A DNA stretch of 64,000 nt from Acidobacteriota bacterium (GTDB lineage: Bacteria; Acidobacteriota; Terriglobia; Acidiferrales; UBA7541). Position 1 is the stretch's first letter. Every line of letters starts with the position of its first letter. A program made the position numbers and the translations under genes. Positions 39,593-49,183 of the stretch are shown one piece after another. The stretch is from NCBI GenBank assembly GCA_003167215.1, contig PMTV01000039.1:89631-153630 (forward strand), written 5' to 3'. The notes under the pieces are model-generated. The model did not search any database, was not told the origin of the DNA, and saw nothing but the letters and a program-made list of their open reading frames with translations.

Positions 39593-39637
39593 CTGTGGCC
39601 TCGGGCTTGCCCTGATAGGAAACGCCAGGAGGAAGAT

Positions 39638-40408
39638 TTGAAAATCGGAGTCTGCGTCAAACAAGTTCCCGCCAAGGATGCGCCGCTCGCCATCGTCGAA
39701 GGCGGCGCGTGGATCCGCGAATCCGACATCGGCTTCGAAACGAATGAGCCGGACAGTTTCGCGCTCGAAGAATCGCTGCGCCTGAAAGAAAAACAAGGCG
39801 GCGAAGTTGTGGCCATCTCCATGGGTCCTGAACGCGCCAAACAAACCATCAAAGAAGCTCTGGCCAAAGGCGCCGACCGCGGAATCCACATCTCCGACGA
39901 TCAATTCTACAAACTCGATCCGCTGTCGTCCGCGCGTTCGCTGGCTGCCGCAATCAAGGACGAAAAGTTCGACCTCATCCTCACCGGCTTGCAGAGCGAC
40001 GACCAGGGTTTCGGCCAAACCGGCGTGTTGCTCGCCGAATTGCTCGGCCTTCCTCACGCCACAATCATCATGCAAATCGACATCGTGGAAGGCCACATGA
40101 AATTGAAGCGCGAACTGGAAGCGGGCTGGTTTCAGTGGGTCGAGCTACCGTTGCCCGCGGTCCTTTCGATCCAGTCCGGCATCAATAAACCGCGTTACGC
40201 CACCTTGAAGGGCATTATGGCCGCGAAGAAAAAAGAAATCGCCACGGTGAATCGCGCATCGCTCGGCATCGCCGACTCGCCCACCCAGCGAATTGAGCAC
40301 ATTTACATTCCGCAAAAAACCAAGAAGACCGAATTCATCACCGGCCAGCCAAAAGAAATTGCCGCAAAGCTGATCGAAAAGTTGCGCCACGAAGCGCGGG
40401 TGTTGTGA
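39638..40408 (+). CDS. etfB: electron transfer flavoprotein beta subunit
   Basis: EtfB, 256 residues, with the MKIGVCVKQVP start, the SMGPERAKQTIKEALAKGADRGIHISD block and the AMP-binding DDQGFGQTGVLLAELLGLPHATI signature. The start is TTG with GAGGAAG upstream. With EtfA it forms the FAD/AMP heterodimer that takes electrons from acyl-CoA and related dehydrogenases. ETF-QO, its acceptor, is encoded at 55907. Confidence 0.95.
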   Translation: MKIGVCVKQVPAKDAPLAIVEGGAWIRESDIGFETNEPDSFALEESLRLKEKQGGEVVAISMGPERAKQTIKEALAKGADRGIHISDDQFYKLDPLSSARSLAAAIKDEKFDLILTGLQSDDQGFGQTGVLLAELLGLPHATIIMQIDIVEGHMKLKRELEAGWFQWVELPLPAVLSIQSGINKPRYATLKGIMAAKKKEIATVNRASLGIADSPTQRIEHIYIPQKTKKTEFITGQPKEIAAKLIEKLRHEARVL

Positions 40409-40473
40409 CGATACCGCGAGAACGACAAATGAACATAACGCGCTCGAACTACGCGAGGCGTGGGGTTCGTAGC

Positions 40474-40490
40474 GCCGGCGTCTCGCCGGC
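40474..40490. repeat. GC-rich palindrome between etfB and etfA (REP-like or weak terminator)
   Basis: GCCGGCG-TCT-CGCCGGC forms a perfect 7-base stem with a 3-base loop, followed by TGTTTTG. It lies in the 131-base etfB-etfA gap. It could be an intergenic REP-like element or a weak terminator that tunes etfA relative to etfB. I found no second copy in this window. Confidence 0.55.
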
Positions 40491-40539
40491 TGTTTTGAAT
40501 TTGACCGGCTTTAATATTTAGCGCGAGGCAAACGCAATC

Positions 40540-41529
40540 ATGAAAATTCTCCTAATCACCGAACAGCGCGAAGGCAAGTGGAACAAAGTCAGCTTCGAGA
40601 CTCTTGCCGCCGCGCAGCAAATCGTGCAGCATACCAAAGGCTCGCTTACCGCCGTAGTCCTCGGCAAAGGTGTCGCGCCGCTCGCTGACGAAATCGCCGC
40701 GTTCCAACTCGACGAAGTCCTTCTCGTCGAGCACGATCTCCTGGATAAATACACTCCGGACGGATTTTCTCTCGCGCTGCGCCAGGTAATCGAATCCGCG
40801 AAGCCCGACCTTGTCCTGTTCCCTCACACCTACCAGGTGCGTGATTTCGCTCCCAAGCTCGCCGCTTCGCTCGGAAAAGGCATGATCGGCGACTGCATCC
40901 ACTACCGCTACGAAAACGGCAAACTGATTTTCGTCCGCCAGATGTTTCAAGGCCGCACCAATGCCGACGTCGTCTTCACCGGTGACGCTCCCTGGATCGC
41001 GACTTTTCAAGCCAGCGCATTCCGCGCGGACCTCGCCACAAAACACGCCAGCGGCAAAGCGCCGGTAAAACCCGTCTCTGTCGATTTGAAGCCGGAACAA
41101 ATCCGTACCAAGCCGCTCGAACTTTTCCGCGAAGCAAAGCAAGCCGTCGATCTCACGCAAGCTCCCATTCTGATTTCGATCGGTCGCGGCATCAAAGCTC
41201 CGGAAAATATCCCCATGGTTGAAAAACTAGCAAAACTCCTCGGCGGCGAAATCTGCGCCTCGCGCCCCATTTGCGACGAAGGCTGGCTCCCCATGGATCG
41301 CCAGATCGGCAGCTCCGGACAAACCGTCGCCCCCAAGCTCTATTTCGCGCTCGGAATCAGCGGCGCAATCCAGCACGTTGTGGGCATGAAAGGCTCGCGC
41401 ACCATCGCCGCGGTCAACAAGGATCAGAACGCCCCCATCTTCGAAGTAGCCGACTACGGCATCGTCGGCGACCTCTTCGAAATCGTCCCCGCCCTAATCG
41501 AGGAGCTTGAGAAAACTGCACACAATTGA
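40540..41529 (+). CDS. etfA: electron transfer flavoprotein alpha subunit
   Basis: EtfA, 329 residues. The C-terminal FAD domain carries GRGIKAPENIPMVEKLA, the ASRPICDEGWLP segment, GQTVAPKLYFALGISGAIQH and VADYGIVGDL. It follows etfB after an unusually long gap for this pair (131 bases) that contains a GC-rich palindrome. Function as for EtfB. Confidence 0.95.
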   Translation: MKILLITEQREGKWNKVSFETLAAAQQIVQHTKGSLTAVVLGKGVAPLADEIAAFQLDEVLLVEHDLLDKYTPDGFSLALRQVIESAKPDLVLFPHTYQVRDFAPKLAASLGKGMIGDCIHYRYENGKLIFVRQMFQGRTNADVVFTGDAPWIATFQASAFRADLATKHASGKAPVKPVSVDLKPEQIRTKPLELFREAKQAVDLTQAPILISIGRGIKAPENIPMVEKLAKLLGGEICASRPICDEGWLPMDRQIGSSGQTVAPKLYFALGISGAIQHVVGMKGSRTIAAVNKDQNAPIFEVADYGIVGDLFEIVPALIEELEKTAHN

Positions 41530-41709
41530 AATGTGTCCGCTTTCGCCACGCACTCTCGCATTAACGGTCAGCTGGCAGCCTCTACGCCTCATTGGTATCT
41601 TCTATGTTACTGAAAACGAGCCATTTGTGTTCAACCCTCCGTGGCATGTCACCTGCTAATTCAGGTGGGCCGATTGCGTCCCGTTGCTTTTCTTTATGAG
41701 GAGGCAGAA

Positions 41710-44163
41710 ATGGGATCGCTGATGCAAGACCTTCGCTATACCATCCGGATGCTCGCCAAGAACCCCGGCTTTACCGTCATCGCCGTCCTCACACTGGCTC
41801 TCGGCATCGGCGCGAATACCGCCATTTTCAGCGTCGTGAACGGGCTGCTCCTCCATCCTGTTGGCGCCTCCCATCCGGAGCAGCTTGTCGCCCTCCGCGT
41901 CCGCTACGAAAAGCTAAATCTGGACAGCATCCTCATCTCGGCGCCGGATTTCGACCTGCTGCGCGAAAACAAGAAAGTTTTTGCTTCTGCCGCGCTGGAA
42001 GATCCCATGGATTTCAACTACGCCGCAGGCGACTGGCCGCAGCGCCTTCGCGGCGCGAAAGTTTCTTCGCAATGGTTCCAGGTGTTTGGGGCCAAGCCGC
42101 TCCTCGGCCGCGTATTCACGCCCGAAGAGGATCAGCCGCACGCCGACCAGGAAGTAGTCCTCGCTTATCACACCTGGAAAACTCTTTTCGGCGCTGACAA
42201 TTCAATCGTTGGCCGCTCGGTCCAGTTCAACCGGCAGCCCTACACCGTCGTCGGAGTGATGCCTCCCGATTTTCAGTGGCCGGAACAAACCGATTTATGG
42301 TCTCCGCTTGCGCTGCCCGCCGGGGATTTCGCCATCGACAATATTTTCAATGAAGCGCACTTCGCCGTCGCGCGAATGCAGCCAGGTGTCTCTCCCGCGC
42401 AAGCTGAGGCCTACATGAACGTCCTCACGCAGCGCGTGGTCAACGACGGGCGTTCCAAATACCCCAAGAATTCCGGTTGGGCAATGTTTTCCGTGCCCTT
42501 CGCGCAATTTATTTACGGCGACGTCCGCACGCCCCTCCTGATTCTGCTCGGTGCGGTCGGCTTTGTGCTCTTGATCGCGTGTGCCAACGTCGCCGGCCTT
42601 CTCCTTGCTCGCGCTTCGGGCCGCGCGCGTGAATTCGCTGTTCGCACCGCGCTCGGGGCTTCGTCCTGGCGTCTGGCGCGTCAAACGCTGAGTGAAAGCA
42701 TCGTCCTCGCAGTGATGGGGATGATCGCTGGTCTCGCTGTTGCATACGGCGCAATTTCCGCGCTTCCGTTCCTCGCATCGGGCAATCTGTCGGGCAGGAT
42801 CGTGATTCCAATCGACACCCGGGTGCTCTTGTTCACAGCGGCACTGGCTGGTCTTTCAGCCATTGTTTTCAGCGCTGCGCCCGCCTGGCAGATATCGCGT
42901 ACCGACCCGCAGCAACATTTGAGCGAAGGACACGGCGCGGGAAGTGCCAGCCGCGCGCATCATCGCTTTCGCGACGTCCTGGTCATTGGGCAGCTTGCGC
43001 TCGCACTGGTGCTTCTGGCTGGCGCGGGAATTTTCCTGAAGAGCTTCGCGAAGATACAGAACGTCAACGTAGGCTTTCAGCCGCACGGTTTGATGACCGC
43101 GGCCATTGGTCTGCCCGATCATCCTTACGATTCGCCGGCGAAACAAATTCAGTTCGTGCGCGACGTTCTCAACCGGCTCTCCAGTTCCCCCGGCGTCGTC
43201 ACCGCCGCCGCGGGAGTGCCCCTGCCGTTCAGCGGATTCGGCGGCTCGGCATCCTTTGAAATCGAAGGCCGCGCGAAACTACCGGGCGACCCTGGCCCGC
43301 ACGGCGACGTTCGGCAAGTCAGCCCCAATTATTTTGAAACGATGGGGATTTCGCTCATTCGCGGCCGTATCTTCACCCCGGACGATCGCCAAGGCGCGCA
43401 AGCCGTCGCCATGATTGACGAGAATCTTGCGCGCCTATATTGGCCAAATGACGATCCCATCGGAAAACACTTGAAGATCAACGACAAAGATCCGTGGGCC
43501 ACCATCGTCGGAGTCGTCGTGCCTATCCGCCATTCGCAAGTTGTAGGCGAGGAGGCCTCTTCAGAAGGAACCGAAGGCGCAGGAAAAGGAGTCTATTACT
43601 TTCCGATCTATCAGGCCCTGGCGCCCAATTTCTTTCTCGTAGCACGGGCCGCGGGAAACCCCTCGCTATCAGCGGAGACAATCCGCCAGGCTGTCCGCTC
43701 CGTGGATTCTGCGCAGCCGATCTCCGAACTGATGACCATGGATGAACGCATCTCGCTTTCCATGGGCCCCCGCCGTTCGGCTGTTGCCCTGCTCACCGTC
43801 TTCGCGGGCATGGCTCTCGCGCTCGCAGCCATCGGTTTGTTTGGATTGGTGCGTTTCAATGTCACCCAGCGTATTCAGGAAATCGGCATCCGTATGGCGC
43901 TGGGAGCCCAGCCGCGTGACATCCTGAAAATGGTAATGGTTCAAAGTGGCCGCCTCATCGCCGCCGGCGTTGTCGCCGGTATCGCCTTCGCGCTCATACT
44001 CACGCGAATGATGGAAAGTCTGCTTTATGGTGTCAGTTCCGCTGATCCGGCTACGTATGCCGGCATGTCAGTTTTCCTGGCTGCCGTCGCATTTTTCGCT
44101 TGCTACATTCCCGCGCGCCGCGCTATGCGCGTGGATCCGATGATTGCTTTGCGTTACGAATAG
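41710..44163 (+). CDS. ADOP-family duplicated orphan ABC permease (paralogue 1)
   Basis: 817 residues. It opens with the family leader: a short cytosolic [15 protein letters not shown], then helix 1 with [19 protein letters not shown] MacB-type periplasmic domain follows, then a three-helix FtsX block (about 270-400), a second periplasmic domain, and a second FtsX block ending in [17 protein letters not shown]. This internal duplication without an ATPase defines the ADOP family, described as restricted to Acidobacteria and of unknown function. GAGGAGG precedes the ATG at 41710. First of four tandem copies. Confidence 0.92.
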   Translation: MGSLMQDLRYTIRMLAKNPGFTVIAVLTLALGIGANTAIFSVVNGLLLHPVGASHPEQLVALRVRYEKLNLDSILISAPDFDLLRENKKVFASAALEDPMDFNYAAGDWPQRLRGAKVSSQWFQVFGAKPLLGRVFTPEEDQPHADQEVVLAYHTWKTLFGADNSIVGRSVQFNRQPYTVVGVMPPDFQWPEQTDLWSPLALPAGDFAIDNIFNEAHFAVARMQPGVSPAQAEAYMNVLTQRVVNDGRSKYPKNSGWAMFSVPFAQFIYGDVRTPLLILLGAVGFVLLIACANVAGLLLARASGRAREFAVRTALGASSWRLARQTLSESIVLAVMGMIAGLAVAYGAISALPFLASGNLSGRIVIPIDTRVLLFTAALAGLSAIVFSAAPAWQISRTDPQQHLSEGHGAGSASRAHHRFRDVLVIGQLALALVLLAGAGIFLKSFAKIQNVNVGFQPHGLMTAAIGLPDHPYDSPAKQIQFVRDVLNRLSSSPGVVTAAAGVPLPFSGFGGSASFEIEGRAKLPGDPGPHGDVRQVSPNYFETMGISLIRGRIFTPDDRQGAQAVAMIDENLARLYWPNDDPIGKHLKINDKDPWATIVGVVVPIRHSQVVGEEASSEGTEGAGKGVYYFPIYQALAPNFFLVARAAGNPSLSAETIRQAVRSVDSAQPISELMTMDERISLSMGPRRSAVALLTVFAGMALALAAIGLFGLVRFNVTQRIQEIGIRMALGAQPRDILKMVMVQSGRLIAAGVVAGIAFALILTRMMESLLYGVSSADPATYAGMSVFLAAVAFFACYIPARRAMRVDPMIALRYE

Positions 44164-44211
44164 CGCGTTGGGTTTTGGTCGTAGCGATATTTGATTGTTG
44201 CGGAGGCAGGA

Positions 44212-46647
44212 ATGGGAGCGCTGCTGCAAGACATTCGCTACAGCCTTAGGATGCTCGCCAAGAATCCGGGCTTCGCCGCCATCGCTATCCTTACGCTCGC
44301 TCTCGGCATCGGCGCTAATGCTGCCATCTTCAACGTGGTAAATGCAACTCTCCTTCAGCCACTGCCGGTGAGACATGCCAGCCGTCTAGTGGTGATTTGG
44401 GTGAACAATCTTCAAAGCGGGTGGAGTCGGATCGGTCCGACGGGGCTGGACTACTTGGATTGGAAAGAGCAGAGCAAGTCTTTTGACGACTTGTTTTTGT
44501 TCGAGCACGGCTCTGGAACAGTCACCGGACAAGGCGAGCCCGAACAGGTGTCGGGTTTACGAGTAACAACTAATTTCGGCGATTTTTTTGGAATTAAGCC
44601 CCTCCTTGGCCGCACATTTCGGCGGGATGAGGCAGGAGCCCGCCACAATTTTGTAATCCTGGGCAACGGCTACTGGCACCGGCGCTTTGCTTCCGATCCA
44701 TCCGTGGTCGGGCGCGGCATGACGTTGAACGGCGAGCAGTACACAATTATCGGAGTCTTGCCCGCGGATTTCGCAGCGCTTTTTCCAGCGGATGTGGTCG
44801 TCCCCTTCGACGCCGAGTGGCTGCAGCGTGTGGAAAACGACCTTGGTGTTTTCGGCAGTCTCAAGCCCGGAGTCACGCTGAAGCAGGCTACGGGAGAGAT
44901 GAGCGTCATCGCCCAACGCATCGCCACCGCGCGTCCGTCACGAAAAGGCTTTGGCGTAGTTTTGGTGCCGCTCCAAGACGTGCGTGTGGAGTATCTCCGG
45001 CCCGCGGTGCTCGTTCTGCTTTGTGCCGTGGGTTTTGTACTGCTCATTGCTTGTGCCAACGTCGCCAACCTCATACTGGCACGCTCCGTTGTACGCCAGC
45101 GGGAAGTGGCGATTCGGATGGCGTTGGGGGCCGGACGCCTGAGGCTGATCCGTCAGTTCCTCGCTGAGAGCACGTTGCTCTCACTCCTAGGCGGCGCCGC
45201 AGGTTCGCTTCTGGCGATGTGGTCGACTGCCCTCCTGGCGATCTTTGTACCCTCGCGTATTCCCGTTCCGAATGCGGCTGACCAGGTCATCTTGCCGAGG
45301 CTTCACATGAATGGCTCTGCGTTTGTTTTCACGATAATCATCTCGCTGCTCGCAGGAACCATCCTCGGCATGATTCCTGCGCTGCAGAGCCTGCGATGCA
45401 ACGTCAACGAATCGCTGAAGGAGGGCGGGAGAGGCTTCGCCGCTGGCCGTCGCGGACATCGGACCCGTTCCACGCTTGTGATTGTCGAATCTGCTTTGGC
45501 GTTTGTGCTGGTAATTGGCGCCGGCCTCATGATTAAGAGCTTCTGGCCCCTATTGGAGGCGAACCCGGGGTTCCATCCCGATCATCTGCTGACCTTGCGG
45601 ATTAAATTGCCCACGGACGCAAAGGACTCCAAGTATCGGAATCCGCGCCAACAGTCCGCCGCTTTTCAGCTCTTCCTGGCCAGCGTTGAGGCAGTACCGG
45701 GAATTCAGTCAGCCGCGCTTACGGAACTTGTTCCGCTCAGCCAGGACGACATGGACATGGGAGACTTCGTCGTCAAGGAAGATCCGCCACTGCCTCCCGG
45801 AGAGCATCTGGCCGCAGATTATCGGGATGTCAGCCGCGGCTACTTTGCCACGATGGGCATTCCACTGATTGAGGGCCGGGCCTTCACAGAGCAGGACAAC
45901 TTGGACCGCCCGTGGGTTGTAGTGATTGACCAGACGTTGGCCCGTCGGATCTTCCCCGGGCAGGATCCCATCGGAAAGCACCTGCAAATTCCGGACGCGA
46001 GGCAGACCCCACGCGAAATCGTCGGCATCGTCGGCGGGGTTCGCGACACGGGCTTCGATCAGCAGCCCCGCCCAACCATCTACTTTCCCTCCCTACAGAC
46101 TGCCGACCAGACAATGAGCCTAGTGGTGCGCACGACCTTGCCGCCCGACGTCATCTTGCCTGCAATCAAGAATGCGATTTGGCTGGTCGACAAGAACCAG
46201 CCTCTTTTCGAAGTGAGGTCGATGGACGAAATCATTTCGGGAATCATCTCGGCGCAGCGCCTCGCTTTTCTTCTGCTGGGAGTCTTTGCCTTCCTGGCGC
46301 TGGCGTTGGCGGCGATTGGGATTTATGGCGTGACTTCCTACGTGGTCAATGAACGGACGCATGAAATCGGTGTTCGCATGGCGCTGGGCGCCCAACAGAG
46401 CGATGTTTCGCGCCTCGTGCTTGGTCATGGAGCGGGGCTGGCTGGCATCGGCATCATCTGCGGCGTGGTGTCAGCCCTCGCACTTACCCGCCTGCTCTCA
46501 AGTTTGCTCTTCGGCGTCAGCGCGACCGACCCGCTGACGTTCGTTGTTGTAGCTCTCGTGCTCGGGACCGTCGCTTGTCTTGCCTCGTATGTTCCGGCGC
46601 GGCGCGCGATGCGCGTCGATCCCATCGTTGCCCTGCGTCACGAATGA
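44212..46647 (+). CDS. ADOP-family duplicated orphan ABC permease (paralogue 2)
   Basis: 811 residues with the same plan as paralogue 1: MGALLQDIRYSLRML start, MacB-like domain, two FtsX blocks, and [17 protein letters not shown] end. The last Tyr of the usual RYE ending is His here. GGAGGCAGG precedes the ATG at 44212, and the gap from paralogue 1 is 48 bases. Periplasmic domains differ from its neighbours much more than the membrane blocks, so ligands or partners may differ. Confidence 0.92.
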   Translation: MGALLQDIRYSLRMLAKNPGFAAIAILTLALGIGANAAIFNVVNATLLQPLPVRHASRLVVIWVNNLQSGWSRIGPTGLDYLDWKEQSKSFDDLFLFEHGSGTVTGQGEPEQVSGLRVTTNFGDFFGIKPLLGRTFRRDEAGARHNFVILGNGYWHRRFASDPSVVGRGMTLNGEQYTIIGVLPADFAALFPADVVVPFDAEWLQRVENDLGVFGSLKPGVTLKQATGEMSVIAQRIATARPSRKGFGVVLVPLQDVRVEYLRPAVLVLLCAVGFVLLIACANVANLILARSVVRQREVAIRMALGAGRLRLIRQFLAESTLLSLLGGAAGSLLAMWSTALLAIFVPSRIPVPNAADQVILPRLHMNGSAFVFTIIISLLAGTILGMIPALQSLRCNVNESLKEGGRGFAAGRRGHRTRSTLVIVESALAFVLVIGAGLMIKSFWPLLEANPGFHPDHLLTLRIKLPTDAKDSKYRNPRQQSAAFQLFLASVEAVPGIQSAALTELVPLSQDDMDMGDFVVKEDPPLPPGEHLAADYRDVSRGYFATMGIPLIEGRAFTEQDNLDRPWVVVIDQTLARRIFPGQDPIGKHLQIPDARQTPREIVGIVGGVRDTGFDQQPRPTIYFPSLQTADQTMSLVVRTTLPPDVILPAIKNAIWLVDKNQPLFEVRSMDEIISGIISAQRLAFLLLGVFAFLALALAAIGIYGVTSYVVNERTHEIGVRMALGAQQSDVSRLVLGHGAGLAGIGIICGVVSALALTRLLSSLLFGVSATDPLTFVVVALVLGTVACLASYVPARRAMRVDPIVALRHE

Positions 46648-46695
46648 TGTGTTGAATTTTGGGTGTGGCGGCTTTTTTTTGATCGAGAGGTGGAA

Positions 46696-49137
46696 ATGAG
46701 CAAACTCCTTCAAGACATTCGCTTCAGCATTAGAATGCTCCTCAAGAATCGGGGCTTCGCCGCCATCGCCATTCTTACGCTGGCGCTCGGCATCGGCGCG
46801 AACACGGCGTTATTTTCAGTGGTCAACGGAGTGCTGCTGAATCCGCTGGCCTACCCGCACTCCGAGCAGCTCGTCACTGTTTACGGAAAGGCTCCTGGGT
46901 TCGCTCGAGCGCCGATATCCTACCTGAACTTTCTCGATTGGCAGCGCGATACGCAAACGTTTTCATCCATGGCCCTATACCGCAATGAGCCTTACAACTT
47001 AACCGGCACGGGCGAAACGGAACTCGTCGGCGGCTCCATGATTTCCTCGGATTTTTTTCCGACGCTCGGTGTAGCGCCCATCCTCGGCCGCACCTTCCGC
47101 ACCGATGACGATCGTGCCGGAGCGGCTCCGGTGGTGATGCTCGGCGGAGGACTCTGGAAACGCAAATTCGGCTCTTCGCCGGATGTCGTCGGGAAATCGA
47201 TAGTCCTGAACGGCGCGTCGTACACGATTGTGGGCGTCGTCCCGCCAAGCTTCAACTTTTACGGCAGCGAGCGGGATCTTTACACTCCCGCCGGCCAGTG
47301 GACCGATCCCTCTTTTCTGGATCGCCGCATCGAGGTGAGCGCCCACGCGATCGGCCGCCTGAAGCCGGGCGTAACACTCGCGCAGGCAAAAGCGGACATG
47401 GATGGCATTTCGCAAAACCTCGCGGCAGCCTACCCGGAAGCCGACAAAGACATCGGCATCAATCTCGTTTCCATGAAGCAGGATATTGTCGGCAACGTTC
47501 AGCCGTTCCTACTCGTACTTCTCGCGGCCGTTGGTTTCCTGCTGCTGATCGCTTGCGCGAATGTTGCCAATCTTCTTCTGGCGCGCTCGATGGGCCGCTC
47601 CCGCGAGTTTGCCATTCGCGCGGCTTTAGGCGCGAACCAGACGCGCGTCATTCGCCAACTTCTCACCGAAAGCATTCTGCTCGCGGGCTTGGGCGGAACG
47701 CTGGGAGTCTTGCTCGCCTTTTGCGGCACTAGAGCCGTGCTCGCCACCTTGCCTGGCGCTTTGCCGCGCGCCAACGAAGTCTCCCTCGACTCGCGCGTCC
47801 TGATCTTCACCATAGTACTGTCACTGTTTGCCGGAATTGTTTTTGGCCTCGCTCCCGCGCTGAAAACTTCGCGCGTGAATTTGCAGGACGTTCTCAAAAA
47901 GAGCGGCGCCGGTTCCGGCGGAGCCCGACACCGCCTCCACGGAGTTTTCGTCGCCGTGGAAGTGGCGCTGGCTCTGGTTTTGCTCGTGGGCGCCGGGCTC
48001 ATGATTCGCAGCCTCACCGCGCTTTGGCGCGTCGATCCGGGCTTCAATCCGAACCACGCGATCACCTTTGTTTTGTCCCTGCCGGCTGATCCCAACACCA
48101 CCTCCGCCGAAACGCGCGCGCGTCTGCGGCTGTTCGACGACAAAATGAACAACATTCCGGGAGTAAAAGCCGTCTCCGTCACGCTCGGCTCGCGCCCCAT
48201 GATCCATAATTCCTCGGAGGTTTTCTGGATTGAAGGCGAGCCCAAGCCCGCCAACCTGCACGATATGCACCCGGCATTGTTTTATCTCGCTGAAGCAGGT
48301 TTTCAGAAAGCCATGGGAGTCAGGCTCGAACGCGGCCGCTTCATTACGCCGCAGGACGACGAGCACGCGCCAATAGTCGTGGACATAGATGACGTTTTCG
48401 CCCGCACTTATTTCCCTCATGAAGACCCCATAGGGAAGCGCATCAATCTCAGCACCTTTAACGTGCAAGCCGAGATCGTGGGCGTGGTCGGGCACGTGAA
48501 GCAGTGGGGGCTCGATGCCGATCCGAAATCGGCGATCGAGGCGCAGTTCGATTATCCGTTCATGCAGGTACCGGAAAAACTCATGCCGCTGATGGCGACT
48601 GTTGTGGCCGTCGTGCTGCGCACCGAAGGCGATCCCACTGCTGTAATGGGTGACGTTCGCCGCGCAGTCGCGGAAATCGATTCTCGCGAAGCGGTATACA
48701 ACGTTCAGACGATGGAAACGGTCATCGCCAATTCATTTGCCGCGCGCAGGCTCTCCATGATCCTTCTGGGCATCTTCGCGGCGCTCGCGCTGGTGCTCGC
48801 GTGCGTCGGAATTTACGGCGTGATTTCGTATTTGGTCGGTCAGCGCACTCGCGAAATTGGGGTGCGTATGGCGCTCGGCGCGCAACCTGGCGATGTCTTG
48901 CAGCTGGTGGTCGGGCACGGAACAAAGATGGCGCTGATCGGCGTCGCAATCGGCATCGGCGCCGCGCTGGGACTGACGCGCCTCATGGCCAATCAGCTCT
49001 TCGGCGTCAGTGCCTATGACCCGCTCACTTTTGCTGGCGTTGCCGTGCTGTTGATTATCGTGGCCGCCGCCGCGTGTTACATCCCCGCGCGCCGCGCCAT
49101 GCGCGTAGATCCCATGGTGGCTCTGCGCTACGAATAG
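46696..49137 (+). CDS. ADOP-family duplicated orphan ABC permease (paralogue 3)
   Basis: 813 residues. It starts MSKLLQDIRFSIRML, keeps the [19 protein letters not shown] helix, and ends [17 protein letters not shown]. The start at 46696 has GAGAGG upstream; the gap to paralogue 2 is again 48 bases. A long stretch of T lies in that gap (46674-46680). Confidence 0.92.
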   Translation: MSKLLQDIRFSIRMLLKNRGFAAIAILTLALGIGANTALFSVVNGVLLNPLAYPHSEQLVTVYGKAPGFARAPISYLNFLDWQRDTQTFSSMALYRNEPYNLTGTGETELVGGSMISSDFFPTLGVAPILGRTFRTDDDRAGAAPVVMLGGGLWKRKFGSSPDVVGKSIVLNGASYTIVGVVPPSFNFYGSERDLYTPAGQWTDPSFLDRRIEVSAHAIGRLKPGVTLAQAKADMDGISQNLAAAYPEADKDIGINLVSMKQDIVGNVQPFLLVLLAAVGFLLLIACANVANLLLARSMGRSREFAIRAALGANQTRVIRQLLTESILLAGLGGTLGVLLAFCGTRAVLATLPGALPRANEVSLDSRVLIFTIVLSLFAGIVFGLAPALKTSRVNLQDVLKKSGAGSGGARHRLHGVFVAVEVALALVLLVGAGLMIRSLTALWRVDPGFNPNHAITFVLSLPADPNTTSAETRARLRLFDDKMNNIPGVKAVSVTLGSRPMIHNSSEVFWIEGEPKPANLHDMHPALFYLAEAGFQKAMGVRLERGRFITPQDDEHAPIVVDIDDVFARTYFPHEDPIGKRINLSTFNVQAEIVGVVGHVKQWGLDADPKSAIEAQFDYPFMQVPEKLMPLMATVVAVVLRTEGDPTAVMGDVRRAVAEIDSREAVYNVQTMETVIANSFAARRLSMILLGIFAALALVLACVGIYGVISYLVGQRTREIGVRMALGAQPGDVLQLVVGHGTKMALIGVAIGIGAALGLTRLMANQLFGVSAYDPLTFAGVAVLLIIVAAAACYIPARRAMRVDPMVALRYE

Positions 49138-49183
49138 CATTGGATTTCCTCGCGGGTGATTTTTGTTTGGTCGGGAGGCAAAA

